63,275 nucleotides of DNA from Bacteroidota bacterium (GCA_029558715.1 JAKQEA010000029.1:1-63275); one strand, 5' to 3'; shown: positions 17,598 to 26,041, numbered from the stretch's first letter. A program made the numbers and translations. The notes: generated by a model from the sequence alone, not told the origin.

Positions 17598-18233
17598 TTA
17601 TTTATCTGGCTGCGGGGTATAGCGCAGGTAAGGTTTGATTTCCTTTACCCCTTTTGAAAACTTTTTAATTGCATCAGCAGTAGATATAGATGGCACAACG
17701 ATCACATCCTCTCCCTCTTTCCAGTCAGCAGGGGTTGCCACACTATAGTTAGCGGTTAATTGCAGAGAGTCAATTACCCGGAGTACCTCATAAAAATTGC
17801 GTCCTGTTGATGCAGGGTAAGTAATGATAAGTTTTACTTTTTTATCGGGTCCAATTACAAACAATGAACGAACGGTCAATGTTTCAGAAGCCTTAGGGTG
17901 GATCATATCATATAAAAAAGCCACCACCCTGTCCGGGTCCGCAATAATGGGAAAATCTACATTACAATGCTGGGTTTCATTGATATCCTTAACCCAACCC
18001 TGGTGGCTATCCAAAGGATCCACACTTACAGCTAACACTTTTACGTTTCTTTTTCTGAACTCTTCCTGCAACAAAGCAGTTCTGCCAAGTTCAGTAGTAC
18101 ATACAGGAGTAAAATCAGCCGGATGCGAAAACAGAATACCCCAACTGTCTCCAAGGTATTCATGAAAGTCAATGTCACCAGCTGTTGTCTTGGCTTTGAA
18201 ATTTGGCGCAATATCACCCAGATGTAGCCCCAT
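17598..18233 (-). CDS. 1-Cys peroxiredoxin (Prx6 type)
   Basis: A 211-residue thiol peroxidase. The peroxidatic cysteine lies in HPADFTPVCTTELG (about residue 46), and TPADWKEGEDVIVVPS in the C-terminal half is typical of the Prx6/AhpC-TSA long form. It reduces hydrogen peroxide and organic peroxides. Start at MGLHLGDIAPNF (18233) is chosen because the family begins this way; the longer frame would run through the regulatory element upstream. It lies between the Rrf2 regulator and cysH. Confidence 0.92.
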   Translation of the reverse strand: MGLHLGDIAPNFKAKTTAGDIDFHEYLGDSWGILFSHPADFTPVCTTELGRTALLQEEFRKRNVKVLAVSVDPLDSHQGWVKDINETQHCNVDFPIIADPDRVVAFLYDMIHPKASETLTVRSLFVIGPDKKVKLIITYPASTGRNFYEVLRVIDSLQLTANYSVATPADWKEGEDVIVVPSISTADAIKKFSKGVKEIKPYLRYTPQPDK

Positions 18234-18277
18234 ACATATTACTTTTATAGTTGCGAAAGTAGTGTAAAATTGATTCC

Positions 18278-18295
18278 CTACCAAGCTGGTAGACT
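18278..18295 (-). promoter_or_regulatory. Sulfur-regulon element upstream of peroxiredoxin (CTAC-N8-TAGACT)
   Basis: CTACCA-AGC-TGGTAG is a perfect palindrome within CTAC-N8-TAGACT (18278-18295), 45 bp upstream of the ATG and just downstream of the Rrf2 gene. It is the most symmetrical of the three copies. Confidence 0.6.
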
Positions 18296-18331
18296 TAAAG
18301 CCATTTAACAAACAGCTGTTAGCAACGCAAT

Positions 18332-18739
18332 TTAAAGGGCCAGGTCTTTTAAGGTCCTGTTTTCCAGAATGGCCAATGATGCATCCCTTACTTCAATCAT
18401 CATATCATGCAATCCGCATTTTTTTTCATCACAGTTCTTACAACGCTCATAGAAATACAGGCTTACGCAGGGCAGCATAGCAATGGGCCCGTTTACCAAC
18501 CGGATGATGGTTGCCACTTTAACTTTGGCAGGATCTTTCTTTAAAAAATATCCGCCTCCCTTTCCCTTCTTGCTATCAAGAATACCAGCCTTTTTCAATT
18601 CAAGTAATATATTTTCCAGGAATTTCAGCGGTACTTTCTTTTTCCGGGAAATCTCAGAAATAAGAACAGGCCCCTGGTTATACTTCTCAGTCAGATAAAC
18701 AAGAGCTTTAAATGCATATTGTGACTTCTTGGAAAGCAT
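18332..18739 (-). CDS. Rrf2-family transcriptional regulator of the sulfur cluster
   Basis: A 135-residue winged-helix regulator of the IscR/CymR/NsrR family. The N-terminal HTH reads MLSKKSQYAFKALVYLTEKY...ISRKKKVPLKFLENILLELKKAGIL with the KGKGGGYFL wing. The C-terminal part carries CVSLYFYERCKNCDEKKCG, enough cysteines to ligate an iron-sulfur cluster. CymR-like members repress cysteine and sulfur genes. Its place inside the cluster and the three repeated CTAC-N8-TAGACT elements make it the obvious candidate to bind them (inference). Confidence 0.85.
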   Translation of the reverse strand: MLSKKSQYAFKALVYLTEKYNQGPVLISEISRKKKVPLKFLENILLELKKAGILDSKKGKGGGYFLKKDPAKVKVATIIRLVNGPIAMLPCVSLYFYERCKNCDEKKCGLHDMMIEVRDASLAILENRTLKDLAL

Positions 18740-18753
18740 ACTTTAAATGTACA

Positions 18754-19146
18754 TTATTCAATAACCAGTTTGTAATTGACTGGAGAGTTTTTTTTGAGCA
18801 TGGCTGATACGCCACAGTACCTCTCTAACGAGAGCTCTATTGCCTTTTTCACTTTCTCTTCATTTTCTCTCCCTGTTTTTATCTTATAGGTGATCAGGAT
18901 ATCTTTAAAAACTTTGGGATGCTCTTCCGTTTGCTCAGCTTCTGTTTCTATGACCAAAGAAGAGAAATCCACTCTCATCTTTTCCAGAATATCCACCACA
19001 TCCACACCGGAACACCCGGCCAGTCCTGCTAATAACAGCGCTTTAGGACCAAAGCCATTTTCTTTATTTCCATCCAGCTGTATAGTATTATGATCCTGTT
19101 TACTTTCAAATTCATGAAGCTTTTTCCAGGTAGTAATTGTCTTCAT
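18754..19146 (-). CDS. OsmC-family protein
   Basis: A 130-residue OsmC/YhfA-type protein. The KALLLAGLAGCSGVDVVDILEKM segment holds the first conserved cysteine and ERYCGVSAML the second. OsmC proteins are peroxidases for organic hydroperoxides or lesser-known sulfur-linked proteins. The ATG overlaps the stop of the upstream CDF transporter gene (ATGA), so the two are translationally coupled. The Rrf2 gene follows after 14 bp. Confidence 0.88.
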   Translation of the reverse strand: MKTITTWKKLHEFESKQDHNTIQLDGNKENGFGPKALLLAGLAGCSGVDVVDILEKMRVDFSSLVIETEAEQTEEHPKVFKDILITYKIKTGRENEEKVKKAIELSLERYCGVSAMLKKNSPVNYKLVIE

Positions 19147-20135
19147 ACCAATTCATGTTTTTTATTTTTTGAAATATTCTCCAATGTCCATTTAATTTCC
19201 TTTTCAAAATTATTTTTTCTTTCCCGGCAGTTTGATTTTTTACAGATCTGGCAGGAAAAAGGGAGACAACCATCTGAGTGTACAAATAACTCCAACGATT
19301 CTCCAAACTCTTTCCTGATTAATGAGGCTAAAAAGTCAATTTCCTCATGTGCCTCATGTACATTATAGTACCACGGAACGGTAAGATGACAATCAACATG
19401 CAGCACAGTGCCATACTTGATTACCCGAAGGTTGTGCATATCTACCCAGTCCTCTTGCCTGTTTGCATTTAGTATTTCTACCATTTTCCCCAGTATACCT
19501 ATATCCGCTTCGTCCATGATTCCCGCAACAGATTGCCTTAATATTCTGTACCCTGTTACTATGATAATTGTACCAAACAACATTGCCACGACACTATCTA
19601 TCCACCGTAACCCCGTAAAGAAAAGTAAGAGAAGGCCCGTCACAATACCAACTGTTGACAAGGAATCACTTTGAAGATGCTTCCCGCTTGCTATCAGGGC
19701 AAGTGAGTTATTCTTCTTTCCTGTTGCAAGGCAGAAATATCCAATAATATAATTTGCGGCTGCCGTAACCGCAACAAGCCATATTCCAAGATCCAGCTTA
19801 TATAATTGAACAGGATTAATAAGATTTTGTACTGCTTTATACAGAATAATCGCTCCGGCACTGCTAATAAGCGTTCCCTCAATAGCTGATGAAATAAATT
19901 CGGCTTTGCCATGTCCGTAAGGATGATCAAAATCTCTTGGCTTTGCAGCTACATAGAGGCTATACAGGCCTATAAAACCGGCCGCTACATTCACTATACT
20001 TTCCAGGGCATCAGTAAGAATTGCAACAGAGTGAGTAGTATAGTAAGCAATAAACTTTATAGCCAGGATAATGACTGACAGGGTTGCAACCCATTTTTGT
20101 ACCCTGAGATTTTGTTGTTCTTTCCTTAGATCCAT
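19143..20135 (-). CDS. Cation diffusion facilitator (CDF) transporter with cysteine-rich tail
   Basis: A 330-residue metal/proton antiporter with about six TM helices. The metal-site motifs HSVAILTDALES (TM2) and FDHPYGHGKAE are intact, and TM5 carries a second DSLS/D motif. After the cytoplasmic domain, a C-terminal CLPFSCQICKKSNCRER stretch holds four cysteines that could bind metal. Substrate (zinc, iron, manganese or other) is not readable. It is the promoter-proximal gene of the sulfur cluster, coupled to osmC. Confidence 0.88.
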   Translation of the reverse strand: MDLRKEQQNLRVQKWVATLSVIILAIKFIAYYTTHSVAILTDALESIVNVAAGFIGLYSLYVAAKPRDFDHPYGHGKAEFISSAIEGTLISSAGAIILYKAVQNLINPVQLYKLDLGIWLVAVTAAANYIIGYFCLATGKKNNSLALIASGKHLQSDSLSTVGIVTGLLLLFFTGLRWIDSVVAMLFGTIIIVTGYRILRQSVAGIMDEADIGILGKMVEILNANRQEDWVDMHNLRVIKYGTVLHVDCHLTVPWYYNVHEAHEEIDFLASLIRKEFGESLELFVHSDGCLPFSCQICKKSNCRERKNNFEKEIKWTLENISKNKKHELV

Positions 20136-20251
20136 ACTACTTATACTTCACCTTTTCCTGTATAATTACCGGTAAAATGCGGCTAAAGAAATAGTTATAA
20201 TAATATCAGTAGGTCGAAAGTACTGAAATAAAATGGCCTGAAACAGATCAT

Positions 20252-21700
20252 TTAATTTCCTGCTTTTCTAAATAAGGATTTGAAGAAACGACCAATTTTT
20301 GTATAGAAATCTTTATTAAATAGTTGGGAATCCCGCATAGCCTTATAATTAAGAAATAGGCCGATCGGAACAAGTATAAATGTTGCCATCCACATCCCGG
20401 TGAATGGTGTCAGGGTATTTTCTTTTGCAAACTTTTCGCCTGTAGTACTTGAAAAATAAAACAGCATGAAAAAAATAATGGCAAAGATCAGGGGGGTGCC
20501 CAGTCCTCCTTTCCTGATTATTGACCCCAGCGGCGCACCTATCAGAAATAATACAATACAAGCCAGCGATAGAGCAATTTTCCGATGCCACTCGATCTTA
20601 TGTTTCCGGAGAATTTTTTCTTTGTCCTTTAATGTCTGCGTGAGCGACTCGGAACTGATCCGGACAGAACCTGCTGTACTTTTGGCCATCTGGTTTACAT
20701 TTATCCTGGCAGAATCCGGTAATAATTCATCAAAACTCTTTTCCTGCTTTAAATTCTTACTGCTGTCAGCCATTTGTAGATTAGCCCAGCTTGTATCAAG
20801 CAATGAAGAAAACTGCAGAAGAGTAAACATGTCTTTTGTGGTCTGTTCCTTTACTCTGCCATTTTCTTTTTTCAGTGAATCAATTGCCTTATCCAGTTGC
20901 CGCATACTGAACATTTTCTCATTATTCTTATTCACACTATCAGCCGTACGGCTCGAGAAACCAAGATTACTGAGATCGAATTGCTTTTTATACTCTTTGA
21001 AACCGATACGTACAAATTCTGTGTTTGCGCTTTCGTATATATTTCCTCTTTCCTGGTACCGCCAACCATCCTTAAGGTTAAATTCCAGGAATCGTTTATT
21101 TTCTGTAACCCGCATAATACCACTTTTGGCTACAATAAAATTATCCTGCAACATGTTTCCTTGTTCATAAACAATAACGTCCCGGATCACAGTGTCATTT
21201 GCTTCTTTCTTTCCAATCTTGATTGCGAAGCCGCTGATCTTATCATAAAACACCCCTTCTTTTAAATCGAATGCCGGCTTTGCATATACGATATCGGCCA
21301 GTAATGTTCTTGATTTCAGATTGGCAACCGGAATTACATAGTTGGAAAAAAGAAATGCTATACCACTTATTAAAAGACTTACAAAAAATAATGGTCGCAT
21401 GAATCGCAGCAGGGAAATACCGGCAGATTTTATTGCCACCAGTTCAAAACTCTCCCCCAAATTTCCAAACGTCATTAATGAAGAAAGAAGTATGGCCAGG
21501 GGTAAAGCCAACGGAACCAATACGGCGCTTTGATATAATATAAATTCGAGGATAACATTTGTACCTAATCCTTTCCCTACGAAATCATCGATATACAACC
21601 AGAAAAACTGCATCACCAGTACCAGCAACGTAATAAAAAAAGTTGCGATAAATGGGCCAATAAAAGCCTTAACAATCAGTTTATCAAGTTTTTTGAACAC
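20252..21700 (-). CDS. LptF/LptG-family lipopolysaccharide export permease
   Basis: A 482-residue permease of the YjgP/YjgQ family. It has N-terminal TM helices (VKAFIGPFIATFFITLLVLVMQ...; FGNLGESFELVAIKSAGIS is typical) and three C-terminal helices. LptF/G with LptB pulls lipopolysaccharide from the inner membrane. The periplasmic part includes a coiled-coil insert (about residues 240-370) that makes it longer than the usual 360 residues, which I believe is common in Bacteroidota. Divergent from the 21714 gene. Confidence 0.88.
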   Translation of the reverse strand: MFKKLDKLIVKAFIGPFIATFFITLLVLVMQFFWLYIDDFVGKGLGTNVILEFILYQSAVLVPLALPLAILLSSLMTFGNLGESFELVAIKSAGISLLRFMRPLFFVSLLISGIAFLFSNYVIPVANLKSRTLLADIVYAKPAFDLKEGVFYDKISGFAIKIGKKEANDTVIRDVIVYEQGNMLQDNFIVAKSGIMRVTENKRFLEFNLKDGWRYQERGNIYESANTEFVRIGFKEYKKQFDLSNLGFSSRTADSVNKNNEKMFSMRQLDKAIDSLKKENGRVKEQTTKDMFTLLQFSSLLDTSWANLQMADSSKNLKQEKSFDELLPDSARINVNQMAKSTAGSVRISSESLTQTLKDKEKILRKHKIEWHRKIALSLACIVLFLIGAPLGSIIRKGGLGTPLIFAIIFFMLFYFSSTTGEKFAKENTLTPFTGMWMATFILVPIGLFLNYKAMRDSQLFNKDFYTKIGRFFKSLFRKAGN

Positions 21701-21713
21701 TTATCTTTAATAT

Positions 21714-22331
21714 ATGAAAGGAGCAAAAATAAGGCTTTCGCCAGAGGAGAAAGAATTGATAACGAATGCCGACTGGATTTTAACAAAGAACAATCTGCTG
21801 CATAAAGTGAACCTGCTGCTTACAAACCTGCAAGTTCATCAGCAAGAATATCTGAACAATAAGGTTATCGAATTACCTCACCAGGTTATTAATTCAGCTC
21901 CGAAAATATCTAAAGGTGAAAATTATAAAGGACTTCCATATCGGGTACTTGATTTCCCAAAATATTTTGACCAATCTGCTGTGTTGGCGATACGGACAAT
22001 GTTCTGGTGGGGAAATTTCTTCAGTACCACACTGCATGTATCAGGTTTGTTTAAAAAGAAACTAGAAGAAAAAATAATCGATTCCTACACGTTGCTCGGG
22101 CAAAATGAGATGTTTTATTGCATAAATACAGATGAGTGGGAACATCATTTTGAAGCCTCTAATTACATCCCGGTTTCTCAGTCAGATCAAGATAGTTTTA
22201 GTATCTCGATAAGGGAATCTTCTTTTATAAAACTGGCAAAACAGCATCCCATAGAAATGTGGGACGATATACCAAAAGCTCTCTTATCTGATTTCAAATT
22301 GCTGATCAATATTGCAGGAGGCAATAACTAA
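21714..22331 (+). CDS. Conserved hypothetical protein
   Basis: A 205-residue soluble protein without signal peptide or clear domain. It is rich in aromatic residues in its centre (AIRTMFWWGNFFSTTLHVSG). I recognise it only as the kind of protein found next to lptF-type genes in Bacteroidota. A near-consensus -7 (TATCTTTA, 21702-21709) ends 4 nt before the ATG, so the transcript is probably leaderless. It ends in a 4-bp overlap with the convergent START-like gene. Confidence 0.7.
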   Translation: MKGAKIRLSPEEKELITNADWILTKNNLLHKVNLLLTNLQVHQQEYLNNKVIELPHQVINSAPKISKGENYKGLPYRVLDFPKYFDQSAVLAIRTMFWWGNFFSTTLHVSGLFKKKLEEKIIDSYTLLGQNEMFYCINTDEWEHHFEASNYIPVSQSDQDSFSISIRESSFIKLAKQHPIEMWDDIPKALLSDFKLLINIAGGNN

Positions 22332-22705
22332 TTTCCCAGCCTGTGAAAGAGTTCCTTCACTTGGTAGTCCCAAAGCATACTCTGATCCTTTATATCTTTC
22401 TTTTCAGCAAAATCCTTTATAACCAGTATCGTTTGATTGGTGATCTCGGATTTTTCAATTTTGAACTCAAAATATTCATCTTTGGGGGCTGTAAGCCAGT
22501 GAAAACGGATGAATTTATCCTGCTCACTTTCCAGTACATCTGCTTTTTCAAAAGCCCCGTTCCAGCCAAAGTAAAAAATATTGTCTCTCTCATCTACTTT
22601 ATCAGCAAACCACTCCCCTAATCCGGCAGGTGTGGAAAGGAATTCATACAATATGGATGGTGAACAGCGAACCGGAAACTCTAAAGTGTATAATTGTTTA
22701 CTCAT
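22328..22705 (-). CDS. START-like/SRPBCC domain protein
   Basis: A 125-residue single-domain protein with an Aha1/START-like fold. It opens with LYTLEFPVRCSPSILYEFLSTPAGLGEWFADKV and has the FRFHWL- and FEFKIE-type strands. Such proteins bind hydrophobic ligands. Ligand and role are unknown; the short form is common in Bacteroidota. Confidence 0.82.
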   Translation of the reverse strand: MSKQLYTLEFPVRCSPSILYEFLSTPAGLGEWFADKVDERDNIFYFGWNGAFEKADVLESEQDKFIRFHWLTAPKDEYFEFKIEKSEITNQTILVIKDFAEKKDIKDQSMLWDYQVKELFHRLGN

Positions 22706-23007
22706 TTTGTCTTTAAAATCATTGCGATAGCTGCAATAATAGAAAATAAATCAGTGCGGCAAAATATTTTACGGTTTATTTTTCCCCTTCTTTCAAACCA
22801 AATCAAGGCTTAAAAAATAAATTGAATATGAATTCGTTAATAGGTTGCCAAAATTTATTTGGCCTGTATTGGCAATTGCCTTAAATTGCCTTGAAGTTCA
22901 ATACTTTCTGAACAACTTAGACATTGTGGTGGGTATTTTTAGAGTATAAGACCAAAACAAACTTATAATTCTTTAACCCTTAAAATACACCATTTAAACC
23001 CATACCT
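22706..23007 (+). promoter_or_regulatory. 302-bp region upstream of rpoD with repeats
   Basis: No gene is visible. Tandem 10-bp repeats AATTGCCTTA (22874-22883) and AATTGCCTTG (22884-22893) overlap a GGCAATTGCC palindrome (22871-22880), and a further TTGCCAAAA lies upstream. A weak -7 candidate (TATTTTTA, 22934-22941) lies about 70 bp before the ATG. The rpoD leader is probably long. Confidence 0.4.
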
Positions 23008-23883
23008 ATGAGCATGAGACAACTCAAGATCACGAAGTCTATTACTAATCGTGAGTCCCAAAGCTTAGAAAAGTACCTGCAGGAGATCGGCAAGGTCGAA
23101 CTCATTACCCCCGAAGAGGAGGTCAAATTAGCCACCCTTATCAAACAAGGATGCCAAAAGTCTTTGGACAGGCTTACCAAGGCCAATCTTCGTTTTGTAG
23201 TGTCTGTTGCAAAACAGTACCAAAACCAGGGTCTTTCGTTGCCTGACCTGATCAATGAGGGCAACCTCGGACTTATTAAGGCAGCGCAACGTTTTGATGA
23301 AACAAGAGGTTTTAAATTTATCTCCTACGCTGTTTGGTGGATTCGTCAAAGCATTCTACAAGCTTTAGCCGAACAATCCCGTATCGTTCGCCTCCCCCTT
23401 AATAAGGTGGGTCTTACCAACCGAATCCAAAAGGCTTTTTCACAGTTGGAACAGCAATATGAGAGAGAACCATCTGCAGAGGAATTGGCAGAAGTACTGG
23501 AAATGGATATTGAAGAGGTGTCCTCCACACTTGGCATTAATGCCCGGCATGTAAGCATGGACTCCCCATTATCAGAAGGCGAAGAAAACACCCTGATAGA
23601 TGTACTGGAAAACCCCAATGCTGAAAAAACAGATGGGCAGTTGGATCACAATGAATCCTTAAAAACAGAGATTGACAGGTCACTTAAAACACTTACCGAA
23701 AGGCAAAAAGAGGTTATCTGCTTTTTCTTTGGAATTGGCGTCGATCACCCTATGAGCTTAGAGGATATCGGTGAAAAGTTTAACCTCACAAGGGAAAGAG
23801 TGAGGCAGATCAAGGATAAAGCTATCACCAAACTGAAAACCTCTAATCGTTGCAAACTATTAAGAACCTATTTAGGCGCATGA
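23008..23883 (+). CDS. rpoD: Primary sigma-70 factor, short Bacteroidota form
   Basis: A 291-residue sigma factor without region 1.1. It starts [22 protein letters not shown] (region 1.2). Then come region 2 ([12 protein letters not shown]...[20 protein letters not shown]...[15 protein letters not shown]), region 3 ([18 protein letters not shown]) and region 4 ([20 protein letters not shown]). Sequences of this type are the main housekeeping sigma of Bacteroidota and recognise TTTG/TAnnTTTG promoters, matching the elements seen in this window. The start could be the second ATG (23014). Confidence 0.95.
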   Translation: MSMRQLKITKSITNRESQSLEKYLQEIGKVELITPEEEVKLATLIKQGCQKSLDRLTKANLRFVVSVAKQYQNQGLSLPDLINEGNLGLIKAAQRFDETRGFKFISYAVWWIRQSILQALAEQSRIVRLPLNKVGLTNRIQKAFSQLEQQYEREPSAEELAEVLEMDIEEVSSTLGINARHVSMDSPLSEGEENTLIDVLENPNAEKTDGQLDHNESLKTEIDRSLKTLTERQKEVICFFFGIGVDHPMSLEDIGEKFNLTRERVRQIKDKAITKLKTSNRCKLLRTYLGA

Positions 23884-23901
23884 TATAATTTATACACTAC
23901 T

Positions 23902-23909
23902 TATCTTTG
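23902..23909 (+). promoter_or_regulatory. -7 element upstream of ffh
   Basis: TATCTTTG is a perfect TAnnTTTG, 70 bp before ffh. Transcription from it would run straight into the hairpin at 23919-23950. Confidence 0.55.
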
Positions 23910-23918
23910 CACTTCTTT

Positions 23919-23950
23919 AAAAGTGAACATTTGATGTTCACTTTTTATTT
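23919..23950 (+). terminator. Strong hairpin between rpoD and ffh
   Basis: AAAAGTGAACAT (23919-23930) and ATGTTCACTTTT (23934-23945) form a perfect 12-bp stem with a TTG loop, then a T-rich tail. It is a good terminator for rpoD, but it begins 10 bp after the ffh -7 element and so could attenuate ffh. Confidence 0.7.
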
Positions 23951-23978
23951 TGTGTGACCGCGAAAAATACAGGGAATC

Positions 23979-25304
23979 ATGTTCAATTCATTACAGGAAA
24001 AATTAGAAAGTGCCTTTAAGAACCTTAAAGGCCAGGGACGTATCACAGAGATCAATATCGCCAGCACCATTAAAGATATCCGCCGGGCCCTTGTAGATGC
24101 TGATGTAAATTATAAAATAGCCAAAGAATTTACCGACAAAATAAAAGACAAAGCCATAGGTGAAAAGGTGATCAACGCCATTTCTCCGGGTCAGTTAATG
24201 ACTAAAATCGTAAAAGATGAACTGGCAGAGTTGATGGGCGGACAAGAAGCAGTTTTTAATGCAAAAGGTAATCCTGCTGTGATTCTGATTGCAGGGCTTC
24301 AGGGTAGTGGTAAAACCACATTCAGTGGTAAACTGGCCAATTTCCTGAAAACAAAAAAAGGGCTCTCTCCCATGCTGGTAGCTGCTGATATTTATCGCCC
24401 AGCAGCAATGGAACAATTAAGGGTACTTGGCGAACAGATTGGTGTTGATGTTCATATTGAGCTGGAAAACAAAGATGCTGTTGATATAGCTAAAAATGCT
24501 GTAAAGGAAGCCAGGAATAAGAATAAGAACGTCATCATTATAGATACGGCGGGCCGTTTGGCAGTAGATGAAGTGATGATGACCGAAGTAGCCAATGTAA
24601 AGAATGCAGTTAACCCGCAGGAGATCCTTTTCGTAGTAGATAGTATGACCGGCCAGGATGCAGTGAATACTGCAAAAGCATTTAATGACCGCCTGGATTT
24701 CACCGGCGTTGTTCTTACAAAATTAGATGGTGATACAAGAGGTGGTGCTGCTATTTCCATCAAATACACCGTAAACAAACCCATCAAATTTACCAGCAGT
24801 GGTGAAAAGATGGATACACTGGATGTGTTCTATCCGGAGCGAATGGCACAGCGAATTCTGGGTATGGGTGATATTACCTCGCTGGTAGAAAAAGCACAGG
24901 CGCAGTTTGATGAAGTGGAAGCTAAAAAACTGGAAGCCAAGCTTCGTAAGAATAAGTTTGATTTCGCTGATTTCAAGATGCAACTGGAGCAGATCAAGAA
25001 GATGGGCAATATGAAAGATATGCTGAGTATGATACCGGGTATGGGGAGTAAAATAAAAGACCTCGATATCAATGATGACTCCTTCAAAGGCATTGAAGCC
25101 ATGATCAACTCTATGACTCCTGCCGAAAGAGCTGATCCTGACCTGATCGATGGGAACCGGAAAAAACGCATTGCTAAAGGCAGCGGAAAAGACATACAAG
25201 AGGTGAATAATTTTATGAAGCAGTTTGAGCAAATGCGCAGCATGATGAAGAATATGAACAAAATGGGTGCTTTTGGAAAAATGATGCCGGGGATGAAAAA
25301 GTAA
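23979..25304 (+). CDS. ffh: Signal recognition particle protein
   Basis: A 441-residue SRP54 GTPase that delivers ribosomes making membrane proteins to FtsY. The N domain is followed by the G domain with LQGSGKTTFSGKLA (P-loop), DTAGRLAVDEVMM and TKLDGDTRGGAA. A Met-rich M domain follows (SMIPGMGSKIKD; MKNMNKMGAFGKMMPGMKK at the end), which binds signal peptides and SRP RNA. Length is normal. rpsP follows after about 200 bp. Confidence 0.95.
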   Translation: MFNSLQEKLESAFKNLKGQGRITEINIASTIKDIRRALVDADVNYKIAKEFTDKIKDKAIGEKVINAISPGQLMTKIVKDELAELMGGQEAVFNAKGNPAVILIAGLQGSGKTTFSGKLANFLKTKKGLSPMLVAADIYRPAAMEQLRVLGEQIGVDVHIELENKDAVDIAKNAVKEARNKNKNVIIIDTAGRLAVDEVMMTEVANVKNAVNPQEILFVVDSMTGQDAVNTAKAFNDRLDFTGVVLTKLDGDTRGGAAISIKYTVNKPIKFTSSGEKMDTLDVFYPERMAQRILGMGDITSLVEKAQAQFDEVEAKKLEAKLRKNKFDFADFKMQLEQIKKMGNMKDMLSMIPGMGSKIKDLDINDDSFKGIEAMINSMTPAERADPDLIDGNRKKRIAKGSGKDIQEVNNFMKQFEQMRSMMKNMNKMGAFGKMMPGMKK

Positions 25305-25398
25305 GATTTCTGACCCATGAGCAGAGAATAATGACAATACTACTTAAAGGGTTATATCTGCAGGTTTTTGCGTTCTGTATTACCTGTCTATTTTCACC

Positions 25399-25465
25399 TT
25401 TGCACTTTCCTTTTCCAGTCTTATATTTGCCGTCCGGTATCTACCGGTCCCGATAGCTATCGGGA
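25399..25465 (+). promoter_or_regulatory. rpsP promoter and structured leader
   Basis: TTTG (25399-25402), a 19-bp spacer and TATATTTG (25422-25429) form a textbook Bacteroidota promoter. Immediately downstream are two adjacent perfect hairpins: CCGGTA-TC-TACCGG (25434-25447) and the 18-bp palindrome TCCCGATAGCTATCGGGA (25448-25465). They fall at the very 5' end of the rpsP leader. Confidence 0.65.
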
Positions 25466-25501
25466 TATCAATTATTGTTTAACGCTGTTAAATTTCTATT
25501 T

Positions 25502-25948
25502 ATGTCAGCAAAAATCCGTCTTCAAAGACACGGGTCGAAAAAAAGACCCTTTTACTTCATCGTAGTTGCCGATTCCCGGGCACCCCGTGATGGCAAATTC
25601 ATTCAAAAATTAGGTACTTACAATCCCCTGACTGTTCCTGCTACTATTCAGCTGGATCGTCAAAAAGCATTGGAATGGCTGAACAAAGGTGCTACACCAA
25701 CTGACACCGTTCGCCGTATCCTTAGCTTCAAAGGTGTATTGTATCTTAAGCACTTGCTCCGTGGTGTGGGCCTGGGCTTGTTTGATGATGCAGCGGCGAT
25801 GGAAAAATTCACCAAGTGGAGTGCCGAGCATGAAGCACAGGTGAAAAAACGCCAGGAAGATGCATACCGCCAGAAAAGAGCCAGACGTGCCGTTCCAGGT
25901 CGCAGACCGGAAAGAAGGACTGAAGGTGATAGCGGTAGTGAAGGATAA
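25502..25948 (+). CDS. rpsP: 30S ribosomal protein S16, with basic C-terminal extension
   Basis: A 148-residue protein. The S16 core is at the N-terminus ([30 protein letters not shown], then KLGTYNP). The rest (about residues 90-148) is a charged extension rich in Arg, Lys and Glu that is absent from the 80-90-residue E. coli protein; longer S16 is usual in Bacteroidota. Start at 25502 is chosen because it begins the core. The gene is followed by a terminator, then rimM. Confidence 0.95.
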   Translation: MSAKIRLQRHGSKKRPFYFIVVADSRAPRDGKFIQKLGTYNPLTVPATIQLDRQKALEWLNKGATPTDTVRRILSFKGVLYLKHLLRGVGLGLFDDAAAMEKFTKWSAEHEAQVKKRQEDAYRQKRARRAVPGRRPERRTEGDSGSEG

Positions 25949-25969
25949 TATCCCATCCTGAAAGTTCGT

Positions 25970-26006
25970 AATCCCGTCTTGTTTAAAAACCAGGCGGGAT
26001 TTTTTG
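25970..26006 (+). terminator. rpsP terminator
   Basis: AATCCCGTC pairs with GGCGGGATT (25993-26001; one T-G wobble) around a loop of about 14 nt, followed by a T-run. It separates rpsP from rimM. Confidence 0.7.
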
Positions 26007-26041
26007 TTTACCGGTTTTTAAACAAATTTGCATCCTCAATT

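Noticed and set aside
20466-21170. 234-codon open frame on the + strand
   Set aside because: It is antisense to the LptF/G-type permease; the hydrophobic composition mirrors the real membrane protein.
24723-25337. 204-codon open frame on the - strand
   Set aside because: Antisense to the ffh M domain; the His/Phe-rich translation is a shadow of Met/Lys/Glu codons.
25448-25465. 18-bp palindrome considered as a phage or plasmid attachment site
   Set aside because: No integrase, direct repeats or tRNA gene are nearby; its position in the rpsP leader is explained better by RNA structure or a dispersed repeat.
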